Shown here piece after piece: positions 36,538-43,690 of a DNA stretch of 64,000 bases. Under the pieces are notes generated by a model. That model saw only the letters and a list, made by a program, of their open reading frames with translations, was not told where the DNA came from and did not search any database. Both the position numbers and the translations under genes were made by a program. The DNA comes from JAAXKN01 sp050258815 (GTDB lineage: Bacteria > Bacteroidota > Ignavibacteria > Ignavibacteriales > SURF-24). The number at the start of each line of letters is the position of its first letter. Position 1 is the first letter of the stretch. The DNA is taken from assembly GCA_050258815.1 (NCBI GenBank), contig JBLMZM010000070.1:1-64000 (forward strand), written 5' to 3'.

Positions 36538-37371
36538 ATGAACAATATCTATAAACCGTATCTGACGAGAATAGAAGACGTTAGGTGGGAAACCCCCGAT
36601 ACAAAAACCTTCAGACTGGTTTTTACTGAACCCGGGATGGCTGAAACCTTCTCTTTCAAGGCCGGGCAATTTGGTGAGTATTCCTCATTCGGCGAAGGCG
36701 AATCCACTTTCTGTATTGCTTCATCCCCTACCAGAAAGGGATATATTGAATGCAGCTTCAAGATCATAGGGAAAGTGACAAACGGACTGAAAAATAAGGA
36801 TATTGGGGATATTGTCGGTTTCAGGGGACCATACGGCAACAGCTTTCCAATAGAAGAAATGCACGGTAAAAACCTGATTTTTATTGGCGGCGGTATAGGC
36901 CTTGCCCCGCTGCGCTCGCTTATCTGGAACTGTCTGGACCTGAGAGAAAAGTTTAATGATATCACTATTTTATATGGTGCCCGGTCAGTTGGCGATTTGT
37001 GCTATAAAGAAGAGCTGAAGGATTGGGAGAAAAGAAGTGACGTTAAGTTTGTTAAGACAGTAGACCCGGGAGGTGAAACGGACGGCTGGGAAGGCAAAAT
37101 CGGTTTTGTACCAACAATACTGAATGAACTGGCTCCCTCACCCGAAAATTCGGTTGCCATTACGTGCGGACCGCCCATAATGATAAAATTTGTGCTGCAG
37201 AATCTTGCCCGGCTTGGTTTTCAGCCCGGACAGATAATCACCACACTGGAAAACAGAATGAAATGCGGCCTTGGAAAGTGCGGGCGGTGTAACGTCGGCA
37301 AAACTTACGTCTGCATAGACGGCCCGGTTTTTTCTGCAAGCCAGCTTGAATCGCTTCCGGAAGATTTTTAA
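36538..37371 (+). CDS. flxA: FlxA-like NAD(P)H:flavin oxidoreductase subunit
   Basis: A 277-residue ferredoxin-reductase-family protein similar to AsrB, HydG-type and PyrK subunits. It has the FAD-binding barrel (AGQFGEYSSFG, FCIASSP, then a GLKNKDIGD stretch), NAD-binding GGGIGLAPLRSLIW and TCGPPIMIKFV, and a C-terminal [2Fe-2S] site C-x4-C-x2-C-x8-C (CGLGKCGRCNVGKTYVC). It would oxidise NADH and feed electrons to the Fe-S subunits, MvhD and HdrA. It closes the operon; an imperfect hairpin lies just downstream. Confidence 0.87.
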   Translation: MNNIYKPYLTRIEDVRWETPDTKTFRLVFTEPGMAETFSFKAGQFGEYSSFGEGESTFCIASSPTRKGYIECSFKIIGKVTNGLKNKDIGDIVGFRGPYGNSFPIEEMHGKNLIFIGGGIGLAPLRSLIWNCLDLREKFNDITILYGARSVGDLCYKEELKDWEKRSDVKFVKTVDPGGETDGWEGKIGFVPTILNELAPSPENSVAITCGPPIMIKFVLQNLARLGFQPGQIITTLENRMKCGLGKCGRCNVGKTYVCIDGPVFSASQLESLPEDF

Positions 37372-37392
37372 CCCTCTGAAAACTTCAGTAAT

Positions 37393-37431
37393 CAGATTGC
37401 CAGATTGCCCCTTCCGCAGTTTGGCAGTCTG
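37393..37431 (+). terminator. Imperfect hairpin after the flx-hdr operon
   Basis: CAGATTGCCA (37393-37402) pairs with TGGCAGTCTG (37422-37431) with one wobble, but lacks a following T tract. It may be a 3' stability hairpin. Confidence 0.35.
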
Positions 37432-37609
37432 ACCTGAGGCCTGACCCCTTTACACTGATCATAAAAAGCAATATGTTGCATAATAAAATGCTGAATGCAT
37501 AAAAAATAGTCTCCTTGTCTTGCCGTGTAATTAACCTTTAATGGATATTATTTTTTACTGCCCGAAGCTTTCCACCATTGTACCTTAAAATAAGAAAGAG
37601 AGGGGCCTT

Positions 37610-38539
37610 ATGAATGGTAGTACTCTAATTGACATGGCTGCATCACGACAGGTAAAAAAATATGCTGAACCGGCCACAGGACACGTTTCTCTCGGCTGGT
37701 CACTCCGGTTTCTACTGTTCCTTATTCCGACTTTACTGCTGGCCCTTATACTGTTTTTAATCCTGCCATTATCCCCTGCTCAGGCTTTGACAGCGCAGAT
37801 AATTGGTATGATACTGATTATTGTAATAGTCTCTGGCGTCAGAGTTGCAGCCGAATGGGAACGCGGCGTGGTGCTCAGACTCGGAAAATTCCAGGGGCTG
37901 AAGGGTCCCGGGGTATTGTATATAATTCCATTCATTGAATATGTAAGATTTATTGACATACGGATACTTGCCTTAAATATACCCAGCCAGAAGGTAATAA
38001 CCCGCGACAACGTTCCGGCACAGGTTGACGGAGCACTCTTCTTCCGCGTTGAAGACGCCGAAAAAGCGGTGGTCAGAATACAGGATTTCCAGTTTGCAAT
38101 CTCACAGTTCGCACAGGCCTCACTAAGAGACGTCGTGGGAGGTCTTACACTCGATGAACTTCTAACCGAAAGGGAACAAATACAAAATCAGATTGGTAAA
38201 GTATTAGAGGAGAGGGTGAGGGAATGGGGTATTCACCTGGATTCTGTAAGACTTCTGGACGTGGAAATGCCGGAGGACCTGAAGAGAATGATGTCACGCC
38301 AGGCTTCAGCAGAAAGGGAAAAAAGAGCCAATATTACCAAGAGTGAAGGCGATAAGCTTGCGGCTGCAAATCTTGCCGAGGCAGCTGCAATCATGCTCCA
38401 GAGTCCGGGAGCCATACAGTTAAGAACGCTGCAGACCGTAGACGGCCTGGGTCCCACACCCTCAAATACAGTCATCTTATTCCCGGCTGAATTGGGAGAC
38501 GCCCTGAGGGGATTGGCAGATAATATTGTAAAGAAGTAG
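37610..38539 (+). CDS. Slipin/SPFH (band 7) membrane protein
   Basis: A 309-residue stomatin-like protein. Two N-terminal hydrophobic segments (LRFLLFLIPTLLLALILFLIL and TAQIIGMILIIVIVSGVRVA) are followed by the SPFH domain starting EWERGVVLRLGKFQGLKGPGV, with IPSQKVITRDNVPAQVDGALFFRV. A helical Ala/Glu-rich coiled coil follows (RQASAEREKRANI, KLAAANLAEAAAIM). Slipins organise membrane microdomains and often pair with an NfeD protease; no nfeD lies beside it here. GAGAGGGG lies about six bases before the ATG. Confidence 0.9.
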   Translation: MNGSTLIDMAASRQVKKYAEPATGHVSLGWSLRFLLFLIPTLLLALILFLILPLSPAQALTAQIIGMILIIVIVSGVRVAAEWERGVVLRLGKFQGLKGPGVLYIIPFIEYVRFIDIRILALNIPSQKVITRDNVPAQVDGALFFRVEDAEKAVVRIQDFQFAISQFAQASLRDVVGGLTLDELLTEREQIQNQIGKVLEERVREWGIHLDSVRLLDVEMPEDLKRMMSRQASAEREKRANITKSEGDKLAAANLAEAAAIMLQSPGAIQLRTLQTVDGLGPTPSNTVILFPAELGDALRGLADNIVKK

Positions 38540-38600
38540 GCAGCAAAAAGGAGCCCATTTTTAGTTTAATAATACAAAACATTCATTTCAGGAGGTTAAC

Positions 38601-40268
38601 TTGTTCATGAATCGCAAAATTCAGGTTTTACTGATTTCAGTGTTTTCCTTTTTCCTGGGCGCATTTGTAATGCTTAAAACGGGAAATAATCCTCTTACAA
38701 AACAGATGGTCGAAAATGCGGAAAAACTAATTGGATTAAATTTTACTGACGCAGAACGCGATTCAATGATGGACGGGCTGAATGACCAGCTGAAGAGCTA
38801 TGAAAGCATGAGGAAAATTGAGCTGAAGAACAGCACCCCTCCGGCAATATTGTTCAATCCAATTCCGGTCGGAATGAACCTGGATACCAGGCAGAAACCA
38901 TTTAAGATGAGTAATTATTCCAGCGTTAAAATGCCGCCGAATATAGAGGATCTGGCCTATTACTCCATAGGTGAACTGGCCTACCTTCTAAAAAATAAAA
39001 GAGTTACCTCCGAGGCTTTAACCAGGATGTACATTGACAGGCTGAAAAAGTATGGCCCGAAGCTCGAATGCGTAATTACACTGACCGAAGACCTGGCCTT
39101 GAAACAGGCCAGACAGGCCGACAAAGAGATAGCTTCGGGCAGGTACAGAGGCGTACTGCACGGAATTCCCTTTGGGGCAAAGGACCTCCTTGCAGTCAGG
39201 GGTTATAAAACAACCTGGGGTGCAATGCCCTATAAAGAGCAGGTCATTGATGAAGATGCAACTGTCATAAAAAAACTTACCGATGCCGGTGCCGTATTGG
39301 TTGCAAAGCTTACTATGGGTGCCCTGGCCTGGGGCGATGTATGGTTTGGCGGTAAAACACGAAACCCTTGGGATATTACTAAGGGCTCAAGCGGTTCTTC
39401 TGCAGGTTCAGCTTCTGCTGTATCGGCAGGACTGATACCTTTTGCAATAGGCACCGAAACCTGGGGTTCTATTGTATCCCCATCTACAATTTGCGGTGTA
39501 TCGGGATTACGTCCGACCTACGGCAGGGTCAGCCGTTCGGGGGCAATGGCACTGAGCTGGTCGATGGATAAGATTGGTCCCATCTGCCGCAATGCCGAGG
39601 ATTGTGCACTGGTATTCAGGTATATTAACGGTCCCGACGGTATCGATCAGACTCTTTATAACGTGGCGTTTAATTATGATCCCAAGGTTAATCTGAAGGG
39701 ATTAAGAATAGGTTACCTGAAGAAGGATTTTGAGCATAACTATGCCTTTAAGACAAACGATTCACTTACGCTTGAGACACTAAGAAAAATGGGAGCCGAG
39801 CTGATACCGATAGAACTTCCCTCCTTGCCGGTAAATGATATCTCTTTTATACTAAATGCAGAGGCAGCAGCGGCTTTCGACGAACTGACGCGCAGCGGAA
39901 GGGATGATCTCATGGTACGTCAGATAAAAAATGCGTGGCCAAACGTATTCCGCCATTCGAGATTTATACCCGCAGTCGAATACATTAATGCCAACCGCAT
40001 CCGCTTTGAGCTCATTCAGCAGATGGATAAGATGATTAAAAACGTGGATCTTTACATGGCGCCATCGGACGAGGGGGATAATTCTCTTGTAACAAACCTG
40101 AGCGGACATCCCCTTGTCGTGGTGCCCAATGGATTTACCAGAGAAGGCCTGCCTACCAGCATAACCTTCGTTGGAAAGCTTTTTGACGAGGGAAGGATTA
40201 TAGCCGTGGCAAAGGCCTACCAGGATTTAACTGGTTTCCAGCTAAAACACCCCAGGCTCAGCTGGTAA
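38601..40268 (+). CDS. Membrane-anchored amidase (amidase signature family)
   Basis: A 555-residue Ser-Ser-Lys amidase. An N-terminal segment (KIQVLLISVFSFFLGAFVML) acts as an anchor or uncleaved signal, so it faces the periplasm. The amidase domain begins about residue 110 (ELAYLLKNKRVTSEALTRMYI). It contains the catalytic lysine in PFGAKDLLAV, the Gly-Ser-rich signature GSSGSSAGSASAVSAGL with the two serines, ETWGSIVSPS and GLRPTYGRVSRSG. It is not GatA, which is cytoplasmic and paired with GatB/C. The substrate is unknown; amides or peptide-like compounds are likely. The TTG at 38601 is five bases behind GGAGG; an ATG at 38607 is 11 bases away. Confidence 0.88.
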   Translation: MFMNRKIQVLLISVFSFFLGAFVMLKTGNNPLTKQMVENAEKLIGLNFTDAERDSMMDGLNDQLKSYESMRKIELKNSTPPAILFNPIPVGMNLDTRQKPFKMSNYSSVKMPPNIEDLAYYSIGELAYLLKNKRVTSEALTRMYIDRLKKYGPKLECVITLTEDLALKQARQADKEIASGRYRGVLHGIPFGAKDLLAVRGYKTTWGAMPYKEQVIDEDATVIKKLTDAGAVLVAKLTMGALAWGDVWFGGKTRNPWDITKGSSGSSAGSASAVSAGLIPFAIGTETWGSIVSPSTICGVSGLRPTYGRVSRSGAMALSWSMDKIGPICRNAEDCALVFRYINGPDGIDQTLYNVAFNYDPKVNLKGLRIGYLKKDFEHNYAFKTNDSLTLETLRKMGAELIPIELPSLPVNDISFILNAEAAAAFDELTRSGRDDLMVRQIKNAWPNVFRHSRFIPAVEYINANRIRFELIQQMDKMIKNVDLYMAPSDEGDNSLVTNLSGHPLVVVPNGFTREGLPTSITFVGKLFDEGRIIAVAKAYQDLTGFQLKHPRLSW

Positions 40269-40449
40269 GAATGCCGTTATGGGCAGGATTATCTGGGTAA
40301 TTATTGTTGGCTGGATTTCAGGAGGGGTAATTGATATAATGAATTAATAAGATAAAAATGAAAGCTAATTAATCTCAGAAATATTTCGAAGATAAAACAG
40401 GAGGCTGATACAGATTTCAAATTAAATACTCAATAAAAGGAGGTCAATT

Positions 40450-40665
40450 ATGGTCACGATTAAATTTGAAGGCTTTAAGTTTGATGAAGAGAGTGGAACT
40501 TTCAAAATGAATGACATTGAAATGACCGCTTACGAGTTAATGGTTTGTAAATTTGAAATTGGAAATGGAATTGTCAAATCTGTAAATAAACATGGCAACG
40601 TATCTCTTAGACTTTCAGAAGAAGCACTCGAAAGACTGCAAAATCTGAGGGCGCAGAGTAATTAA
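40450..40665 (+). CDS. Small orphan protein of 71 residues
   Basis: A strong ribosome site (AAAGGAGGT at about 40437-40445) lies directly before the ATG and a near-perfect terminator follows, so the gene is probably real and expressed. The protein is acidic, with alternating hydrophobic residues in the first half (VTIKFEGFKFDEESGTFKM) suggesting beta strands, and a C-terminal helix (SEEALERLQNLRAQ). No signal peptide or known domain is recognised. It is co-directional with the amidase, about 180 bases downstream. Confidence 0.65.
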   Translation: MVTIKFEGFKFDEESGTFKMNDIEMTAYELMVCKFEIGNGIVKSVNKHGNVSLRLSEEALERLQNLRAQSN

Positions 40666-40671
40666 AAATAA

Positions 40672-40725
40672 AAAATCCTAAACTCCGGATATTTTACAAT
40701 TTCAGTTATCCGGGTTTAGGATTTT
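40672..40725. terminator. Strong bidirectional terminator
   Basis: AAAATCCTAAACTCCGGATA (40672-40691) pairs with TATCCGGGTTTAGGATTTT (40707-40725) with one or two mismatches, flanked by A and T runs. It ends the 71-residue gene and, on the other strand, the MFS gene, whose stop codon (40716-40718) lies inside the right arm. Confidence 0.85.
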
Positions 40726-41888
40726 GTATTTATTCCCAGCCTTTTTGAAGAAAACAGCGTTACTGCCACAATTAAGCTTACGGCCGAAGAAATATAGAAT
40801 GGCACCGATGAGCCAAAGGCATCCCACAGCACTCCCGTTAGCACAGATCCTGCCATAATTGCAAAACTGGAGAGCATGGTTAACAGGCCGATTGCAGAAC
40901 CGCGGCTTCTGTCCGGGATCAGGTCGGCTACCCAGGCTTTGGTTATTCCCTCTGTAAAAGCAGCATAAATTCCATAGAGCGCAAATAAGGCCCACATCAG
41001 AATAAAACTCTCTGAGATGGCAAATCCGAAATAAACAACTGAAAAAATCACGAGTCCAGCAATAAATACGCTCCTTTTACTGGTCCTGTCTGCCAGAAGG
41101 CCTGCCGGATAGGAAGAGGCAGCATAAACTATATTATAGAAAATGTAACCGAATATGGCCAGTGAGTCCGATCTTGAAATCGACCTGGATTTCAGGATCA
41201 GGAACACGTCGCTGCTGTTAACTAGTGAGAATATGGTAACAAGCAGCAGCAGCCTTTTATACTGCAGAGGTGCAGAATGCCAGAATTCAAGGTAGTGTCC
41301 TTTGGTCCTGATGATATTGCCCGTGGGTCTGTCCTTTACAGTCAGCGTAAATATTACGGCAATAACCGATGGAATAAAGGCTACGAGGAAAATCAGGGCA
41401 TAGTTCCCGGGATAAAATGCCAGCAGTATCAGGGCTACAACGGGACCGATCGCAGCTCCCAGCGTATCCATTGCCCTGTGAAATCCGAAGACTGCACCCG
41501 TATTACCTTCCGAATACCCGGCCAGCAGCGCATCGCGGGGAGCTGTTCTTACGCCCTTGCCTATCCTGTCTGTTATCCTTGAAAACATCACGGCGCCGAA
41601 ATTCTGGAAGATGCCGGGAAAGGGCTTGACCAGGGCTGAAAGCCCGTAACCTGTCACTATAAATACTGAACGCCTGCCCAGCCTGTCGGAAATAACACCG
41701 AAATAACCCTTAAGCAGTCCGGCAGTAATTTCTGCCAGGCCCTCAATGAGTCCGATGGCCGCCATTGTTGTGCCGAGCGAGGTGAGAAATATGGGGGTAA
41801 CGGGATAGAGCATCTCACTGGCAATATCGGTAAAAAGGCTAACCAAACTAAGTATAATGACCTGCCGGGGTAATTTTTTTAGAATCAT
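40716..41888 (-). CDS. MFS transporter
   Basis: A 390-residue major-facilitator protein with 12 predicted membrane segments. It shows the loop 2-3 signature (GVISDRLGRRSVFIV) and the companion ITDRIGKGVRTAPRDALLAGYS between segments 4 and 5, followed by FGFHRAMDTLGAAIGPV. The GKGVRTAPRDAL pattern is common in an uncharacterised bacterial MFS group often labelled drug or sugar transporters; the substrate is not deducible. It has no obvious operon partner. Confidence 0.88.
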   Translation of the reverse strand: MILKKLPRQVIILSLVSLFTDIASEMLYPVTPIFLTSLGTTMAAIGLIEGLAEITAGLLKGYFGVISDRLGRRSVFIVTGYGLSALVKPFPGIFQNFGAVMFSRITDRIGKGVRTAPRDALLAGYSEGNTGAVFGFHRAMDTLGAAIGPVVALILLAFYPGNYALIFLVAFIPSVIAVIFTLTVKDRPTGNIIRTKGHYLEFWHSAPLQYKRLLLLVTIFSLVNSSDVFLILKSRSISRSDSLAIFGYIFYNIVYAASSYPAGLLADRTSKRSVFIAGLVIFSVVYFGFAISESFILMWALFALYGIYAAFTEGITKAWVADLIPDRSRGSAIGLLTMLSSFAIMAGSVLTGVLWDAFGSSVPFYISSAVSLIVAVTLFSSKRLGINTKS

Positions 41889-41989
41889 TTTACTTTACCG
41901 GAATTTGTAAATTATTAAAACTCATGAATAATACGAAAAAAACTGCGTTTAAAGTACAAAACTTACGAAATAGAGAGGAAATAATTTAG

Positions 41990-42016
41990 TTGACAAATTC
42001 AAAAGGACTTATATCT
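41990..42016 (+). promoter_or_regulatory. sigma70-like promoter candidate upstream of sua5
   Basis: TTGACA at 41990-41995 is followed after 16 bases by TATCTT (42012-42017). This is the E. coli type spacing rather than the TAnnTTTG type seen elsewhere in the window, so it may be coincidental. Confidence 0.3.
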
Positions 42017-42146
42017 TAATGTATGAGAATCAAAAGAATGGTAAATGGTACAATGACTCCCAATCTATCTGAAAATATGGTCGTTTCACTCACCGATAAT
42101 TTGCAGTCATTAATTTATTAATTGCTCAAAAAATAAAGGAGCTTTT

Positions 42147-42758
42147 ATGGAATATTATGAACTCCATCCTTTAACTCCTCAAATGCGTTTTATTAACAAA
42201 GCAGTTGAGGTATTAAAAGATGGCGGCGTTATAATTTATCCTACAGACACGGTATATGGTATCGGCTGCGATATATTTAACAAAGCGGCGCTGGACCGGG
42301 TATTTGCTATAAAACAGGATTCCGGCACAAAGCTGTTGAGCTTTGTGTGTGCAGACCTGAAGGATATTTCAAAATATGCAAAGGTATCTGACTATGCATA
42401 CAGATCAATGAAGCATCTGCTGCCGGGCCCCTATACCTTCATCCTGCCTGCCGCGAAGGAGGTACCCAAGAAATTGTGGTCAAAAAGAGAAACCGTAGGA
42501 ATAAGAGTTCCGCAGCATAATGTTGCGCTGGCACTGACAAGAGAACTCGGAAATCCGATTGTAAGTACGAGCGTAACAAACCGTAAAGGCGAAGTATTGT
42601 TTGATCCTGCTGAAATCAGGAGCATCTTTAATTCCCAGGTTGACCTGATGCTTGCAAGCGGTAATCTGCAGGGACAGCCCTCCAGTATCATCGACCTGAG
42701 CAATGATATGCCCGAAATAATCAGGGAAGGTGCCGGAGATGTGAGCTACTTCTTGTAG
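42147..42758 (+). CDS. Threonylcarbamoyl-AMP synthase (Sua5/YrdC family)
   Basis: A 203-residue YrdC-domain enzyme that makes threonylcarbamoyl-AMP from threonine, bicarbonate and ATP for the t6A modification of ANN-decoding tRNAs. Conserved stretches: GGVIIYPTDTVYGIGCD (KRxP loop region), HLLPGPYTFILPA, VGIRVPQHNVALAL and NPIVSTSVTN; SSIIDLSN near the end. Only the catalytic domain is present, as in YrdC/YciO; no Sua5 C-terminal extension. SD AAGGAG precedes the ATG. A strong terminator follows. Confidence 0.92.
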   Translation: MEYYELHPLTPQMRFINKAVEVLKDGGVIIYPTDTVYGIGCDIFNKAALDRVFAIKQDSGTKLLSFVCADLKDISKYAKVSDYAYRSMKHLLPGPYTFILPAAKEVPKKLWSKRETVGIRVPQHNVALALTRELGNPIVSTSVTNRKGEVLFDPAEIRSIFNSQVDLMLASGNLQGQPSSIIDLSNDMPEIIREGAGDVSYFL

Positions 42759-42781
42759 TGCCTTGGAGTTCAGCAATAAAA

Positions 42782-42817
42782 AAACCCGGATCTCTCGGTT
42801 TGAGATCCGGGTTTTTT
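42782..42817 (+). terminator. Rho-independent terminator after sua5
   Basis: AAACCCGGATCTC (42782-42794) pairs with GAGATCCGGGTTT (42802-42814) around a 7-base loop, followed by a T run. An A run on the left side may let it act on the convergent SDR gene too. Confidence 0.9.
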
Positions 42818-42847
42818 GTATTAAAGCCTTAATCTTCAGATTTCCTG

Positions 42848-43621
42848 TCAGCTGTTCCTGTGTGCTATTGTGGCAGAAGCCTGCGCAGTCGGGTAAATGA
42901 CAACTTCGGCTATATTTACGTGCGGCGGCCGGGATGCCATAAATATTATGGTATCGGCTATATCCTCTGCTGTCAGAGGATCCAGACCCTTGTAAACATT
43001 TTTGGCCTTTTCCTTGTCCCCGTCAAACCGTATTACGCTGAAGTTTGTCTCAACCATTCCGGGATCAATCGTGCTTACCCTGATGTTATGGTCGACCACA
43101 TCCATTCTCAGTGACTTTGTGATGGCATCAACTGCGTGCTTGGAAGCGCAATAAACGCTGCCCTTGGGATAGGCCTCATGGCCGGCAATTGATCCCATGT
43201 TAATTATATGTCCGCTGTTCCTTGCAACCATGAGTGGCACGATGGCACGGGTTACATAAAGCAATCCCTTGACGTTTGTGTCAATAACAACGTCCCAGTT
43301 ATCGGGATTATCCTCGTAGAATTTGTTCATGCCTTTTGCAAGTCCCGCATTATTGATAAGTATATCAATGTTCTTCCATTCCACGGGCAGCCGGGCTATG
43401 GAAGATTCAACGGCCTCTCTATCCCTTACGTCCAGCTTAAAGTCGTATACCTTAACGCCGAATTCCTTCCTTAATTCTTCGGCGAAGGTATTCAAGGTCC
43501 CGATGCTTCTGGCACACAAAATGAGATTTGAGCCTGCACGGGCAAAACCTGTGGCGCATGCCTTACCGATTCCGGAAGTAGCACCGCTGATAAAGACAAT
43601 TTTGTTTTTTAATAGTTCCAT
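42848..43621 (-). CDS. Short-chain dehydrogenase/reductase (SDR)
   Basis: A 257-residue classical SDR with SGATSGIGKACATGFARAG (TGxxxGxG cofactor loop), NNAGLAKGMNKFYED (NNAG motif), NMGSIAG and YCASKHAVDAI (catalytic Tyr and Lys). The closest described relatives are YdfG-type 3-hydroxy acid dehydrogenases that use NADP. The substrate is not certain. It is a single gene, convergent with sua5. Confidence 0.88.
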   Translation of the reverse strand: MELLKNKIVFISGATSGIGKACATGFARAGSNLILCARSIGTLNTFAEELRKEFGVKVYDFKLDVRDREAVESSIARLPVEWKNIDILINNAGLAKGMNKFYEDNPDNWDVVIDTNVKGLLYVTRAIVPLMVARNSGHIINMGSIAGHEAYPKGSVYCASKHAVDAITKSLRMDVVDHNIRVSTIDPGMVETNFSVIRFDGDKEKAKNVYKGLDPLTAEDIADTIIFMASRPPHVNIAEVVIYPTAQASATIAHRNS

Positions 43622-43690
43622 TGCTGTCCCATAAATTTATTTAATAATTGGATATAATCTGCCGTCACATAATAAATAGCATCTTAATTG

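Noticed and set aside
30437..37371. Reading the hdr genes as evidence of methanogenesis.
   Set aside because: HdrABC with MvhD-type and flavin/NAD subunits is well known in bacteria; no methanogenic genes are seen.
42023..42121. Short open frame of 32 codons ahead of sua5.
   Set aside because: No ribosome site at a proper distance and no recognisable sequence; likely chance.
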